Below are positions 50,690-58,666 of a stretch of 64,000 bases of DNA, one piece after another (positions within the stretch are counted from its first letter, which is position 1; each line of letters starts with the position of its first letter). The position numbers and the translations under genes are program-made. Source of the DNA: Moheibacter sp035515075. Lineage in GTDB: Bacteria > Bacteroidota > Bacteroidia > Flavobacteriales > Weeksellaceae. Location of the stretch: NCBI GenBank assembly GCA_035515075.1, contig DATJBZ010000037.1, positions 62,001 through 126,000 on the forward strand, in the 5' to 3' direction. The notes beneath the pieces are model-generated. The model saw only the letters and a program-made list of their open reading frames with translations, had not been told where the DNA came from and did not search any database.

Positions 50690-51428
50690 GGATGAAGATT
50701 GTTTTTGGATACTGCACATCAAACAGATACAAACCATGCGCCGGTGCAGATCCACTTGCAAAGCTACGGTCTTTTTGTTCAATGATGTGCTGGAATTGAT
50801 TGAAATTAATTTTTTCTAAACCGACATCGACCAAAGTGCCGACAATCGCTCTGACCATGTTGCGAAGAAAACGATCTGCTGTAATGGTAAATTGCAATTT
50901 GTCGTCATTTTTTTGCCATGTTGCGAATTTTACCGTACAAATGTGTGTTTTCACATCGGTATGCAATTTGGCGAAACTGCTGAAATCTTGTGTGCCGATC
51001 AAGGCTTGTGCAGCTTGGTTCATCAATTCAATGTTCAAATCCGTTCTGATCTGCCAAGCCGTATCAAAATTAAATGGATTTTTACCGATTTGAACAAAAT
51101 AATGGTAGGTTCTTTCAATGGCATCGAAGCGTGCATGGGCATCTTTTTGAATGGGTAGGATGTCCAGGATCACGATGTCTTTGGGCAAGAATGCATTCAG
51201 TCGGTAAATGAAATTCTCTGGAAATTCTGCTTGAAAATCAAAATGCGCATACATATTGATGGCATGAACACCAGTGTCGGTTCTGCCAGCACCCAATAAA
51301 CTGATCGGCGTACGAAGAAGCGTAGAAAGCGCTTTTTCCAGCATTTCTTGTACCGTGATTTGTTTGGGTTGCCTTTGCCAGCCAAAATAATTTTGACCAT
51401 TGTAAGCAATTTTTAGAAAATACCTCAC
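50682..51428 (-). CDS. truA: tRNA pseudouridine(38-40) synthase
   Basis: 248 residues, beginning at a GTG: the family start YFLKIAYNGQNYFGWQ demands it. TruA modifies positions 38-40 of the tRNA anticodon stem. The catalytic Asp51 is in LGAGRTDTGVHAINM. FLRNMVRAIVGTLVDVG and SGSAPAHGLYL complete the family pattern. First gene of the truA-ABC unit, with a TAACTTTG element 20 bases upstream. Confidence 0.95.
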   Translation of the reverse strand: MRYFLKIAYNGQNYFGWQRQPKQITVQEMLEKALSTLLRTPISLLGAGRTDTGVHAINMYAHFDFQAEFPENFIYRLNAFLPKDIVILDILPIQKDAHARFDAIERTYHYFVQIGKNPFNFDTAWQIRTDLNIELMNQAAQALIGTQDFSSFAKLHTDVKTHICTVKFATWQKNDDKLQFTITADRFLRNMVRAIVGTLVDVGLEKINFNQFQHIIEQKDRSFASGSAPAHGLYLFDVQYPKTIFIHE

Positions 51429-51447
51429 CTAAATTGAATTTGATCGG

Positions 51448-51455
51448 CAAAGTTA
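51448..51455 (-). promoter_or_regulatory. Putative -7 element of truA
   Basis: On the minus strand TAACTTTG, followed by CC, matches TAnnTTTG and is 19-20 bases before the GTG. No clear -33 partner. Confidence 0.4.
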
Positions 51456-51575
51456 GCCATTTCGATTGGAAAGCTCCGGCGATGAAAAACAAGATTGTAT
51501 CAAAAAAAACGAATTTACAATTGGATTAAAATTAATTTTGCAAGAAGAATGGTCTGTTGAATTAAAAGTGAAAAA

Positions 51576-52067
51576 ATGAAAATATTGTTGTTGTCTGATA
51601 CACATGCTTATATTGATGACCGAATTTTGGCGCATGCTGCTGAGGCAGATGAAGTATGGCATGCAGGAGATATTGGGGATTTGAAAGTAACCGATGCTTT
51701 GGCGCAAGTCAGCCAACTTCGTGCGGTCTATGGCAACATCGATTCGACTGAAATTAGAACAGAATTTCCATTGGACAACCGTTTTGAAGTCGAAGGTGTT
51801 TCGGTTTGGATGACGCACATTGGCGGTTATCCTGGAAAATACAGCGGACATGTGCGCGAGGAAATTAAAACCAATCCGCCCAAACTGTTCATTTCTGGTC
51901 ATTCACATATTCTGAAAGTGATGCCCGATCAACAATTCAATTTGTTGCACATGAATCCTGGTGCTTGTGGTTTGCATGGTTTTCATCAAGTAAGAACGAT
52001 GTTGCGATTTGAAATCAATGCCGGAAAAATTGAAAATTTAGCGGTGATTGAATGGCCAAGGAATTGA
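51576..52067 (+). CDS. YfcE/MJ0936-type metallophosphoesterase
   Basis: 163 residues, the short calcineurin-like phosphodiesterase type. Metal ligands are MKILLLSDTH (Asp8, His10), HAGDIGD (Asp32), VYGNIDS, MTHIGGYPG and FISGHSHILK. Such enzymes hydrolyse phosphodiesters, with broad in vitro substrates. Single gene, divergent from truA; a TAATTTTG element lies at 51533-51540, 35 bases before the ATG. Confidence 0.9.
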   Translation: MKILLLSDTHAYIDDRILAHAAEADEVWHAGDIGDLKVTDALAQVSQLRAVYGNIDSTEIRTEFPLDNRFEVEGVSVWMTHIGGYPGKYSGHVREEIKTNPPKLFISGHSHILKVMPDQQFNLLHMNPGACGLHGFHQVRTMLRFEINAGKIENLAVIEWPRN

Positions 52068-52093
52068 GCAGGGACTTTTATTGAGAAAAGTGC

Positions 52094-52122
52094 AAAACAC
52101 CCTAAAAAAAAGAGGGTTTTTC
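52094..52122 (+). terminator. Weak terminator after the phosphoesterase
   Basis: AAAACACCCT pairs with AGGGTTTTT with one bulged C, around an A-rich loop. Confidence 0.45.
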
Positions 52123-52125
52123 CTC

Positions 52126-52156
52126 TTGTTTTTTGCGGAGCATGAGCTTATCTTTG
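52126..52156 (+). promoter_or_regulatory. Promoter of a candidate small RNA
   Basis: TTG at 52126-52128, a 20-nt spacer and TATCTTTG at 52149-52156 match the consensus. The next coding start is 190 bases away (52346), and a terminator-like structure lies between, so the likely product is a short RNA. Confidence 0.55.
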
Positions 52157-52283
52157 TTCTCTCATTCAACTACCATAATTGTGAGATTTAGAATGATTGT
52201 TGTTAATTTGTTCTAACCCTAACAATCTAAGCCTTTAGAAGTAGTCCTTTTCAATCCTAAACCTTGAGAGGGCTATTTTTTTT
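52157..52283 (+). ncRNA. Candidate structured small RNA (6S-like shape), about 110-125 nt
   Basis: Between its promoter and a terminal T-run at 52276-52283 the sequence folds in nested pairs: GTTCTCTCA (52156-52164) with TGAGAGGGC (52265-52273), ACTAC (52169-52173) with GTAGT (52241-52245), and GATTGTT (52195-52201) with AACAATC (52221-52227), extended inward by GTTA (52202-52205) with TAAC (52214-52217). The result is a long rod with an asymmetric internal loop and a closing helix next to the T-run. This layout resembles 6S RNA, which binds RNA polymerase; a 6S-Flavo family is known in Bacteroidota. I cannot compare sequences, so the name is inference. An alternative local hairpin (TAGTCCTTTTC with GAGAGGGCTA) could act as a terminator instead. 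A leader of the downstream reductase is a second alternative. Confidence 0.45.
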
Positions 52284-52345
52284 CACACACACACATTTCA
52301 CCAATTCTTTTATCTTCACTAAATTTATGCATTGAAAAATATGGC

Positions 52346-53290
52346 ATGAAGTTAAAAAATATAGGGCAAACGGATTTGAAAGTTGCACCCATTGCATTTG
52401 GTGGAAATGTATTTGGTTGGACATTGGATGAGAAAGCATCTTTTGAAATACTGGATGTTTTTGCTGGAAATGAATACAATTTGATTGATACCGCAAATAA
52501 CTATTCGTATTGGGTCGAAGGAAATCACGGCGGTGAATCTGAAGAAATCATTGGAAAATGGATGAAAGACCGAAAAAAACGACATGAAGTTGTGATCGCG
52601 ACCAAGGTCGGTGGGAGAGGGGAAAATCGAAAACAAACCAATGCCAGTCGTGCACATATTTTGGCGGAAGTCGATGCGTCATTGAAGCGATTGCAAACCG
52701 ATTACATTGATTTGTATCAATTGCATTACGATGATTTGAGCACGCCGATAGAAGAAACATTGTCTGTTTTTCAAGAATTGATTCAACAAGGAAAAGTGCG
52801 TTGGATTGGGGTTTCCAACATTTCAGCAGCGCGTTTGGAAGAATCGCTCAAAATTTCAGCAGATAAAAATTTGCCCAAATACCAAACTTTGCAACCGCAT
52901 TATAACTTGTACGAAAGCCATCGATTTGAAGATGAGTACCAAAAAATAGCATTGGACCATCATTTGGATGTTTTGCCCTATTATGCTTTGGCAAGTGGTT
53001 TTTTGACAGGGAAATACCGTTCGGCAGATGATTTGAGCAAAAGTGCGAGAGGAAAGGATGTCGAGAAATACTTGAACGAACGAGGTTTCAAAATTTTGGC
53101 TGCTTTGGATGAAGTTTCCAGAAAACATGGAGTGAACCCAGCGGCGATTTCACTTGCGTGGTTGTTGCACCAACCGAGTATTTTGGCACCGATAGCCAGT
53201 GCAACCAATCGACAACAAATGGAAACTTTGTTGGCAGCGCCCAATATTCATTTGGATGAAAGTGATTTGGAACGGTTAAAAGTGGATTGA
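52346..53290 (+). CDS. Aldo/keto reductase
   Basis: 314 residues of the AKR family, NAD(P)H-dependent carbonyl reductases with a TIM barrel. The tetrad is Asp48 and Tyr53 (LIDTANNYSYW), Lys87 (IATKVGG) and His127 (LYQLHYDD). The C-terminal nicotinamide-binding region contains LAPIASATNRQQME. The substrate cannot be judged. It is a single gene; the candidate small RNA lies immediately upstream. Confidence 0.92.
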   Translation: MKLKNIGQTDLKVAPIAFGGNVFGWTLDEKASFEILDVFAGNEYNLIDTANNYSYWVEGNHGGESEEIIGKWMKDRKKRHEVVIATKVGGRGENRKQTNASRAHILAEVDASLKRLQTDYIDLYQLHYDDLSTPIEETLSVFQELIQQGKVRWIGVSNISAARLEESLKISADKNLPKYQTLQPHYNLYESHRFEDEYQKIALDHHLDVLPYYALASGFLTGKYRSADDLSKSARGKDVEKYLNERGFKILAALDEVSRKHGVNPAAISLAWLLHQPSILAPIASATNRQQMETLLAAPNIHLDESDLERLKVD

Positions 53291-53309
53291 ATTAAATAGA
53301 AATTGAATT

Positions 53310-54299
53310 TTAAACTTCTTTGTTGATCTCATTCCACAAAAGATCTTTCAATTCCATAAGATTTTGTTGTGCAACCGAAGAAAAATAAATGTGCGGTACA
53401 TTTTTTGGCAAAATGGCTGAAATCTCTTTTTTCAACTCCTCGTCCAACATATCGCTTTTCGAAATCGCTAAAACTCGGCCTTTGTCCAAGAGTTCAGGAT
53501 TGTATTTTTTCAGCTCATTCAAGAGAATTTGGTATTCTTTCAAATGGTCTTCAGAATCCGCTGGAATCAAAAACAACAAAACAGAATTTCTTTCAATGTG
53601 TCTTAAAAAACGATGCCCCAAACCTTTGCCTTCCGCAGCACCTTCGATGATGCCAGGAATGTCCGCCATCACAAAAGATTGGTGGTTTCTGTATTCAACA
53701 ATTCCTAAATTCGGCGTTAAAGTCGTAAAAGCATAATCCGCGATTTTGGGTTTGGCAGCCGAAACGACAGACAACAAAGTCGATTTTCCAGCATTGGGAA
53801 AGCCAACCAAGCCCACATCTGCCAATATTTTCAATTCCAAGATGATCGGCAATTCAATGCCTTCCAATCCAGGCTGTGCATAACGAGGCGTTTGTCGGGT
53901 AGGAGATTTGAAATGCCAGTTTCCTTTTCCACCTTTTCCGCCTTTTAATAAAATGATTTCTTGGCCATGTTCGGTAATTTCTCCAATGAAATTTCCTTCT
54001 TCATCTTTGGCCAAAGTACCGATCGGTACATCGATGTAGATGTCTTCACCATCCGCACCCGTCAAACGATTGGCACCGCCATTTTTACCGTTGTCGGCAC
54101 GCAAGTGTCGGGTATAACGCAAAGGCAGCAAAGTCCATTGATGGTAATTTCCACGCATGATGATGTGGCCGCCTCGACCGCCGTCACCACCATCCGGTCC
54201 ACCTTTTGGAACGTATTTTTCACGGTGTAAATGCGCAGAGCCAGCACCGCCTTTTCCACTTTTACAAAATATTTTGATGTAATCTACAAATGTTTGCAA
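53310..54299 (-). CDS. obgE: GTPase Obg (CgtA)
   Basis: 329 residues counted from a TTG at 54299, giving MQTFVDYIKIFCKSGKGG. Obg binds the large ribosomal subunit and ppGpp and controls late ribosome assembly. The Obg fold at the N-terminus is glycine-rich (KGGPDGGDGGRGGHIIM), then the G domain shows GLVGFPNAGKSTLLS (G1), DIPGIIEGAAEGKGLGH (G3) and SKSDML (G4). There is no C-terminal OCT domain, a short form usual in Bacteroidota. The frame reaches a further TTG at 54323, but that TTG is within the -7 element of the promoter, so the shorter start is preferred. No ATG is available. Confidence 0.93.
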   Translation of the reverse strand: MQTFVDYIKIFCKSGKGGAGSAHLHREKYVPKGGPDGGDGGRGGHIIMRGNYHQWTLLPLRYTRHLRADNGKNGGANRLTGADGEDIYIDVPIGTLAKDEEGNFIGEITEHGQEIILLKGGKGGKGNWHFKSPTRQTPRYAQPGLEGIELPIILELKILADVGLVGFPNAGKSTLLSVVSAAKPKIADYAFTTLTPNLGIVEYRNHQSFVMADIPGIIEGAAEGKGLGHRFLRHIERNSVLLFLIPADSEDHLKEYQILLNELKKYNPELLDKGRVLAISKSDMLDEELKKEISAILPKNVPHIYFSSVAQQNLMELKDLLWNEINKEV

Positions 54300-54320
54300 G
54301 CCTTTGAATTTAATGAGTTG

Positions 54321-54349
54321 CAAAATTAGGTATTTTTTAATGGTTCAAA
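54321..54349 (-). promoter_or_regulatory. Promoter of obgE, overlapping the longest possible start
   Basis: On the minus strand TTTG (54349-54346), a 17-nt spacer and TAATTTTG (54328-54321) match the consensus. This places the transcription start near 54316, so a TTG start at 54323 would lie upstream of the message. Confidence 0.65.
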
Positions 54350-54406
54350 CGGACTTCGTGGTTTTATCTAAGTGAAAACTTTAAAATAATTCCGAAATTA
54401 GCCCAT

Positions 54407-55621
54407 GTGAAAATATTGCATACCGCCGATTGGCATTTAGGAAAACGACTGGATTTCTTTTCAAGAATGGAAGAACAGAGCGAAGTCATGGATGAAATTT
54501 GTACGATTGCAGACCGAGAAGCGGTCGATATGGTCATTGTTGCTGGTGACTTGTTTGATGCATTCAATCCTTCGACAGAAGCCATTGATTTGTTGTACAA
54601 AACTTTGAAGAAATTGACCAATGATGGCAAAAGAGCAGTCATTGCCATTGCTGGAAACCATGATTCTCCCGCATTGATCGATGCACCAGACACTTTGGCA
54701 AGAGCATGTGGCATCATCATGATTGGTTATCCGCAAGCGGTGGTTGCGCCGATGGAATTGCCCCATTTTTCTTTGACGAAAACAGTTCCTGGTTTTTTTG
54801 AGTTGAAATTCAATCATTTGGATTATCCCGTTCGTTTGTTGCACACCGCGTATGCCAATGAAGTTCGCCTGAAAACCTATTTAGGTGAAGACAACAAAGC
54901 CATTTCTTTGAACCAATTGTTGAAAGAAAATTGGCAAGCCATTGCCGATGAACATTGCGATGAAAACGGGGTGAACCTTTTGACCACGCATTTGTTTTTA
55001 ATGAACAAGCAAGGTGAAATTCAGGAAGAACCCGAAGGGGAAAGGTCGATTCGAATTGGCAATGCAGATTTGATTGATGCAGCAAGTATTCCTTCACAAA
55101 TTCAATACACCGCTTTGGGGCATTTGCATTCTTACCAAAATTTAGGAACAGAAGAAAAACCGATTGTTTATGCTTCGTCGCCTTTGGCGTTTAGTTTTTC
55201 GGAAACTTCCCACCAAAAATATGTGGTGATCATAGAAACAGAACCCAATCAAAATGCAAAGTTGGAGCGCATTCCTTTGCAATCGGGTCGTGAATTAAAA
55301 CGAAAAGCTTTTGATAACGTGGATGAAGCCGTCTCATGGTTGGAAGAAAATCCATCCACTTTGGTGGAATTGACCATGGAAAGCGATACATTTTTATCGG
55401 CCAATGACCGCAAAAGAATTTTACAAGCACATAGTGGCATCATTCATTTGATCCCAAAAGTAAAGCAAGACAATGCATCAGCAACTCCTCAGAAAACCAT
55501 TGATTTGAACCAAAACATGGAAGAATTGTTTGTGGCTTATTTCAAAAGCAAAAAGGACGGACAAGCGCCCAGCGAAGAGATCAACCAATTGTTCCAAGAA
55601 ATTTTAAATTACCAAAGATGA
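54407..55621 (+). CDS. sbcD: Exonuclease SbcCD subunit D (Mre11-like nuclease)
   Basis: 404 residues, with a GTG start at 54407 giving MKILHTADWHLGKRL, the family start. SbcD is the nuclease of the SbcCD complex, which cuts hairpins and blocked DNA ends. Metal ligands are Asp8, His10, Asp48 (VIVAGDLFDA), Asn84-His85-Asp86 (IAGNHDSPAL) and LTTHLFLMN and LGHLHSYQ. The C-terminus ends in a helical region that binds SbcC. Its stop overlaps the sbcC start in an ATGA, so the two are coupled. Confidence 0.95.
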   Translation: MKILHTADWHLGKRLDFFSRMEEQSEVMDEICTIADREAVDMVIVAGDLFDAFNPSTEAIDLLYKTLKKLTNDGKRAVIAIAGNHDSPALIDAPDTLARACGIIMIGYPQAVVAPMELPHFSLTKTVPGFFELKFNHLDYPVRLLHTAYANEVRLKTYLGEDNKAISLNQLLKENWQAIADEHCDENGVNLLTTHLFLMNKQGEIQEEPEGERSIRIGNADLIDAASIPSQIQYTALGHLHSYQNLGTEEKPIVYASSPLAFSFSETSHQKYVVIIETEPNQNAKLERIPLQSGRELKRKAFDNVDEAVSWLEENPSTLVELTMESDTFLSANDRKRILQAHSGIIHLIPKVKQDNASATPQKTIDLNQNMEELFVAYFKSKKDGQAPSEEINQLFQEILNYQR

Positions 55622-58600
55622 TTCCCATTTATTTGACTTTTGAAGGTTTGTATTCTTACCAAGCACGCCAAGAAATTGATTTTGAAAATTTAACTGCCGC
55701 AGGATTATTTGGTGTTTTTGGTGCGGTAGGTTCGGGAAAATCTTCGATTTTGGAAGCCATCGTTTTTGCTTTGTATGGTGAAACCGAGCGGATGCATTCG
55801 CGTGAAAACCGTTCGTACAATATGATGAACCTAAAAGTGGACCGTTCATATATCGCCTTTGACTTCATCAATTATGAAAATAAAAAATTCAGGGTGACAC
55901 GTGAATTCAAAAGAAATTCAAAGAGTTTTGAAGACATTCGCAACGTCGGTGCGGTATTTTATGAAGAAAAAGCAGGCGAATGGATGCCTTTGGAACATGT
56001 GAATGCAGAAACGCTCACCGGATTCAGTTATCAAAATTTCAAAAGGACGACCATCATTCCGCAAGGGAAATTCAAAGAGTTTTTGGAATTGGGCGCAGCC
56101 GATCGCACCCAAATGATGAAAGAGATTTTCAGCTTGCAGCAATACGATTTGCAATACAAAACGGCCGAATTGGTCCGTGAAAATCAATCCCAACTCGATC
56201 ATTTGGAAGGAAAGTTAAGTGGTTTTGAAGCGGTTTCTGAAGAAGTGTTGACCGAGAAAAAAGAATTGCTTCAAGTGGAAAGTGAATCGTTTGAAAAATT
56301 GGACAAACACCATCGGGAATTGTCAGCGCATTACCAATTGTTTTTGAATGCCAGAAAAGAACAGCAGTTGTTGGAAACGGAGCGAAAGACTTTTTCTGCC
56401 AAGCAAATGGAGCAGAAGAAGTGGACGCTACTGGACCAAGAAATTCAACAATATGAATTGTACCAACAAAATTTCGCCAATTTACTTCGTGAGCAGCAAA
56501 TGGTTATGAAAGAAAAAGAGGTTTTGACGGCGCTTTTTGAAAAGAACAAGGCAGAAAAATCCCAACTGGCCCTTGAATTGGATGTCTTGAAAAAAACACA
56601 AAGTGAGTTGAAACCAGCTTTTGATGATTTAGACCAAAGAAAACAGCGGGTAGAGGATTTGGCAATTTTGATGGAATTGAAAACCATAGAAAAAGAAACA
56701 AAAGCTTTGCAACCACGCATGGATAAAGGGAAGCTGTTGATTGAGCAACATCAAAATCAGTTGAAGGATGCACAAGATAAAATGTTGTTGGTTCAAGCAG
56801 GAATAAATGCATTGAAAGAGAAAATCATCGGATCTCAACAGCTGGTGGAATTGTCGCATTGGTTTCAAAAGAACCAAGCTTTACAGCAAAATTTGCACGA
56901 TTTGACCCAAAGTCTTGCAGCACATCAGTTGAAAATCGATGCTTTTTATAAGGAATTTGAAGTTTTAGAAATTGATGCAGTTAGTTTTTTGGCGGTATAT
57001 GAAACCAAACTATTGGAATGCGAGCAGCAATTGAGCCAACTGAAAAAAGCGCAAGAGCAGTTAATGTTGGAGCAAAAATTATCGGAATTTAGCCATGCGT
57101 TGCATGATGGTGAAGCTTGTCCGATGTGTGGTGCGTTGGAACATCCCAATGTGCTTTCGGCCAAAGATGTTTCTCAAGAAATTGCCGAAATCTACCAAAA
57201 AATTCGAGAAGTCGAAGCAAAGATTAAGCAACTGCACCAGAAAAAAGCAGATTTTGAACGCTTGACGGACGGATTGAAAATTTATTTGGACCAATTGAAC
57301 CAAGAAAAAATGCGGAAAGCAACCATCGAAAATGAAAAGAAGGAATGGCAAAAAGCATTTGTTTGGAAAAATTTTTCAGCCGATGATTTTGGTGCTTTTG
57401 AACAAAAGTTAAAAGAGAACAATGAATTAGAAAAAAGACTTCAATCCCAAGAAAAAGAAGCAAAAGAAATTCAAGTTGCGCAAGAGAACTTATTGAATGA
57501 AATCAAGAAATTTGAAGGATTGTTGCAAGATTTGATCCAGCAAGAAGTTGGCCTTCAAGAACGTTTGAGAACGAACCAAGCGCATTTGAAACAGTTGAAA
57601 GTACACGATTTTAGCGAGACAACGGTGGAGGAGTTGGATGCGGAAAAAAATAAATTGCACCAAGAAAATCAAGACATTGAGCGAGAATTTAAGGCCAATG
57701 AGCAATTGCTCAATGATGGATTGCTGCGTTGGACTGCTTTGGAAGCTTCGGTAAAAGCACAGGATGAGCAATTGAAAGTACAACGAAATAAGTTAGACAC
57801 AATCGATTTGTCTTTGAAGCAGCAGTTGAAAAAGCAAGGATTGGACACTTTGGAAGTGGTGGTCGAAATCTTGAAAAAAGAATACGATGTACCGAAAATT
57901 CGCCAGGAAATTCAACAATTTCAGTTGGCGTTTCATGCCTTAAAGGAAAGCATTGCCAAACGAGAAATAGAATTGAAAGGTTGGGATGTCAGCGAGGAAG
58001 CCGCCGAAAAAAGAAAAACAGCTTTTGAGCTTTCTGCCCAAGCCTTGAAAACTTCGACCGAAAAAGTGGCGGCCTTGAAGTCAGAATTGCAGCGTTTGGA
58101 AAAGCAATTTGAAGAGAAAAAAGAAAGTTTGAAACAGTTGTTGGTTTTGGAAAAAAGAGCGGATAATTTGAAAGTCATGGCGCAACTATTCAAAGGAAGC
58201 GGTTTTGTGCAGTATGTTTCCTCGGTTTATTTGGCAGAATTGTGCGAACAGGCGAATGAGCGTTTTTACCGAATGACCCGAAATCAGTTGCGTTTGCAAT
58301 TGAATGAGAAATATGATTTTGAAGTCGTTGATTATTTGAACGAAGGCAGGACGAGAAGCGTGAAAACTTTGTCGGGTGGACAATCTTTCCAAGTCGCGTT
58401 GAGTCTGGCATTGGCTTTGGCGGAAAGTGTGAAAACCCACCACCGATCAGAGAAGAATTTCTTTTTCATCGATGAAGGGTTTGGGACACAAGATGCGGAT
58501 TCCATCAACATTGTGTTTGAAACTTTGCAACAATTGCAAAAAGAAAACCGCATCGTGGGTGTGATTTCTCACGTGACCGAATTGCAAGAACGCATTCCGA

Positions 58601-58662
58601 TGTCGCTTCGTGTGGTAAATGATCCCAATACTGGTAGCCGAATTGAACGCTCTTGGGAATGA
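55618..58662 (+). CDS. sbcC: Exonuclease SbcCD subunit C (Rad50-like ATPase)
   Basis: 1014 residues. The N-terminal ATPase half has Walker A AVGSGKSSILEAI; two long coiled coils (about 180-500 and 520-850) meet at the zinc hook ACPMCGAL (CPMC at about 501-504). The C-terminal half carries the signature TLSGGQSFQVALSLALALAE and Walker B FFFIDEGFGTQD. With SbcD it tethers and processes DNA ends. Coupled to sbcD through an ATGA overlap; its stop is four bases from the stop of the convergent peptidase gene. Confidence 0.95.
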   Translation: MIPIYLTFEGLYSYQARQEIDFENLTAAGLFGVFGAVGSGKSSILEAIVFALYGETERMHSRENRSYNMMNLKVDRSYIAFDFINYENKKFRVTREFKRNSKSFEDIRNVGAVFYEEKAGEWMPLEHVNAETLTGFSYQNFKRTTIIPQGKFKEFLELGAADRTQMMKEIFSLQQYDLQYKTAELVRENQSQLDHLEGKLSGFEAVSEEVLTEKKELLQVESESFEKLDKHHRELSAHYQLFLNARKEQQLLETERKTFSAKQMEQKKWTLLDQEIQQYELYQQNFANLLREQQMVMKEKEVLTALFEKNKAEKSQLALELDVLKKTQSELKPAFDDLDQRKQRVEDLAILMELKTIEKETKALQPRMDKGKLLIEQHQNQLKDAQDKMLLVQAGINALKEKIIGSQQLVELSHWFQKNQALQQNLHDLTQSLAAHQLKIDAFYKEFEVLEIDAVSFLAVYETKLLECEQQLSQLKKAQEQLMLEQKLSEFSHALHDGEACPMCGALEHPNVLSAKDVSQEIAEIYQKIREVEAKIKQLHQKKADFERLTDGLKIYLDQLNQEKMRKATIENEKKEWQKAFVWKNFSADDFGAFEQKLKENNELEKRLQSQEKEAKEIQVAQENLLNEIKKFEGLLQDLIQQEVGLQERLRTNQAHLKQLKVHDFSETTVEELDAEKNKLHQENQDIEREFKANEQLLNDGLLRWTALEASVKAQDEQLKVQRNKLDTIDLSLKQQLKKQGLDTLEVVVEILKKEYDVPKIRQEIQQFQLAFHALKESIAKREIELKGWDVSEEAAEKRKTAFELSAQALKTSTEKVAALKSELQRLEKQFEEKKESLKQLLVLEKRADNLKVMAQLFKGSGFVQYVSSVYLAELCEQANERFYRMTRNQLRLQLNEKYDFEVVDYLNEGRTRSVKTLSGGQSFQVALSLALALAESVKTHHRSEKNFFFIDEGFGTQDADSINIVFETLQQLQKENRIVGVISHVTELQERIPMSLRVVNDPNTGSRIERSWE

Positions 58663-58666
58663 GTTT

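Noticed and set aside
52283..52295. CA dinucleotide run considered as a phase-variable tract
   Set aside because: Only about five units, outside any coding frame and after the candidate RNA terminator.
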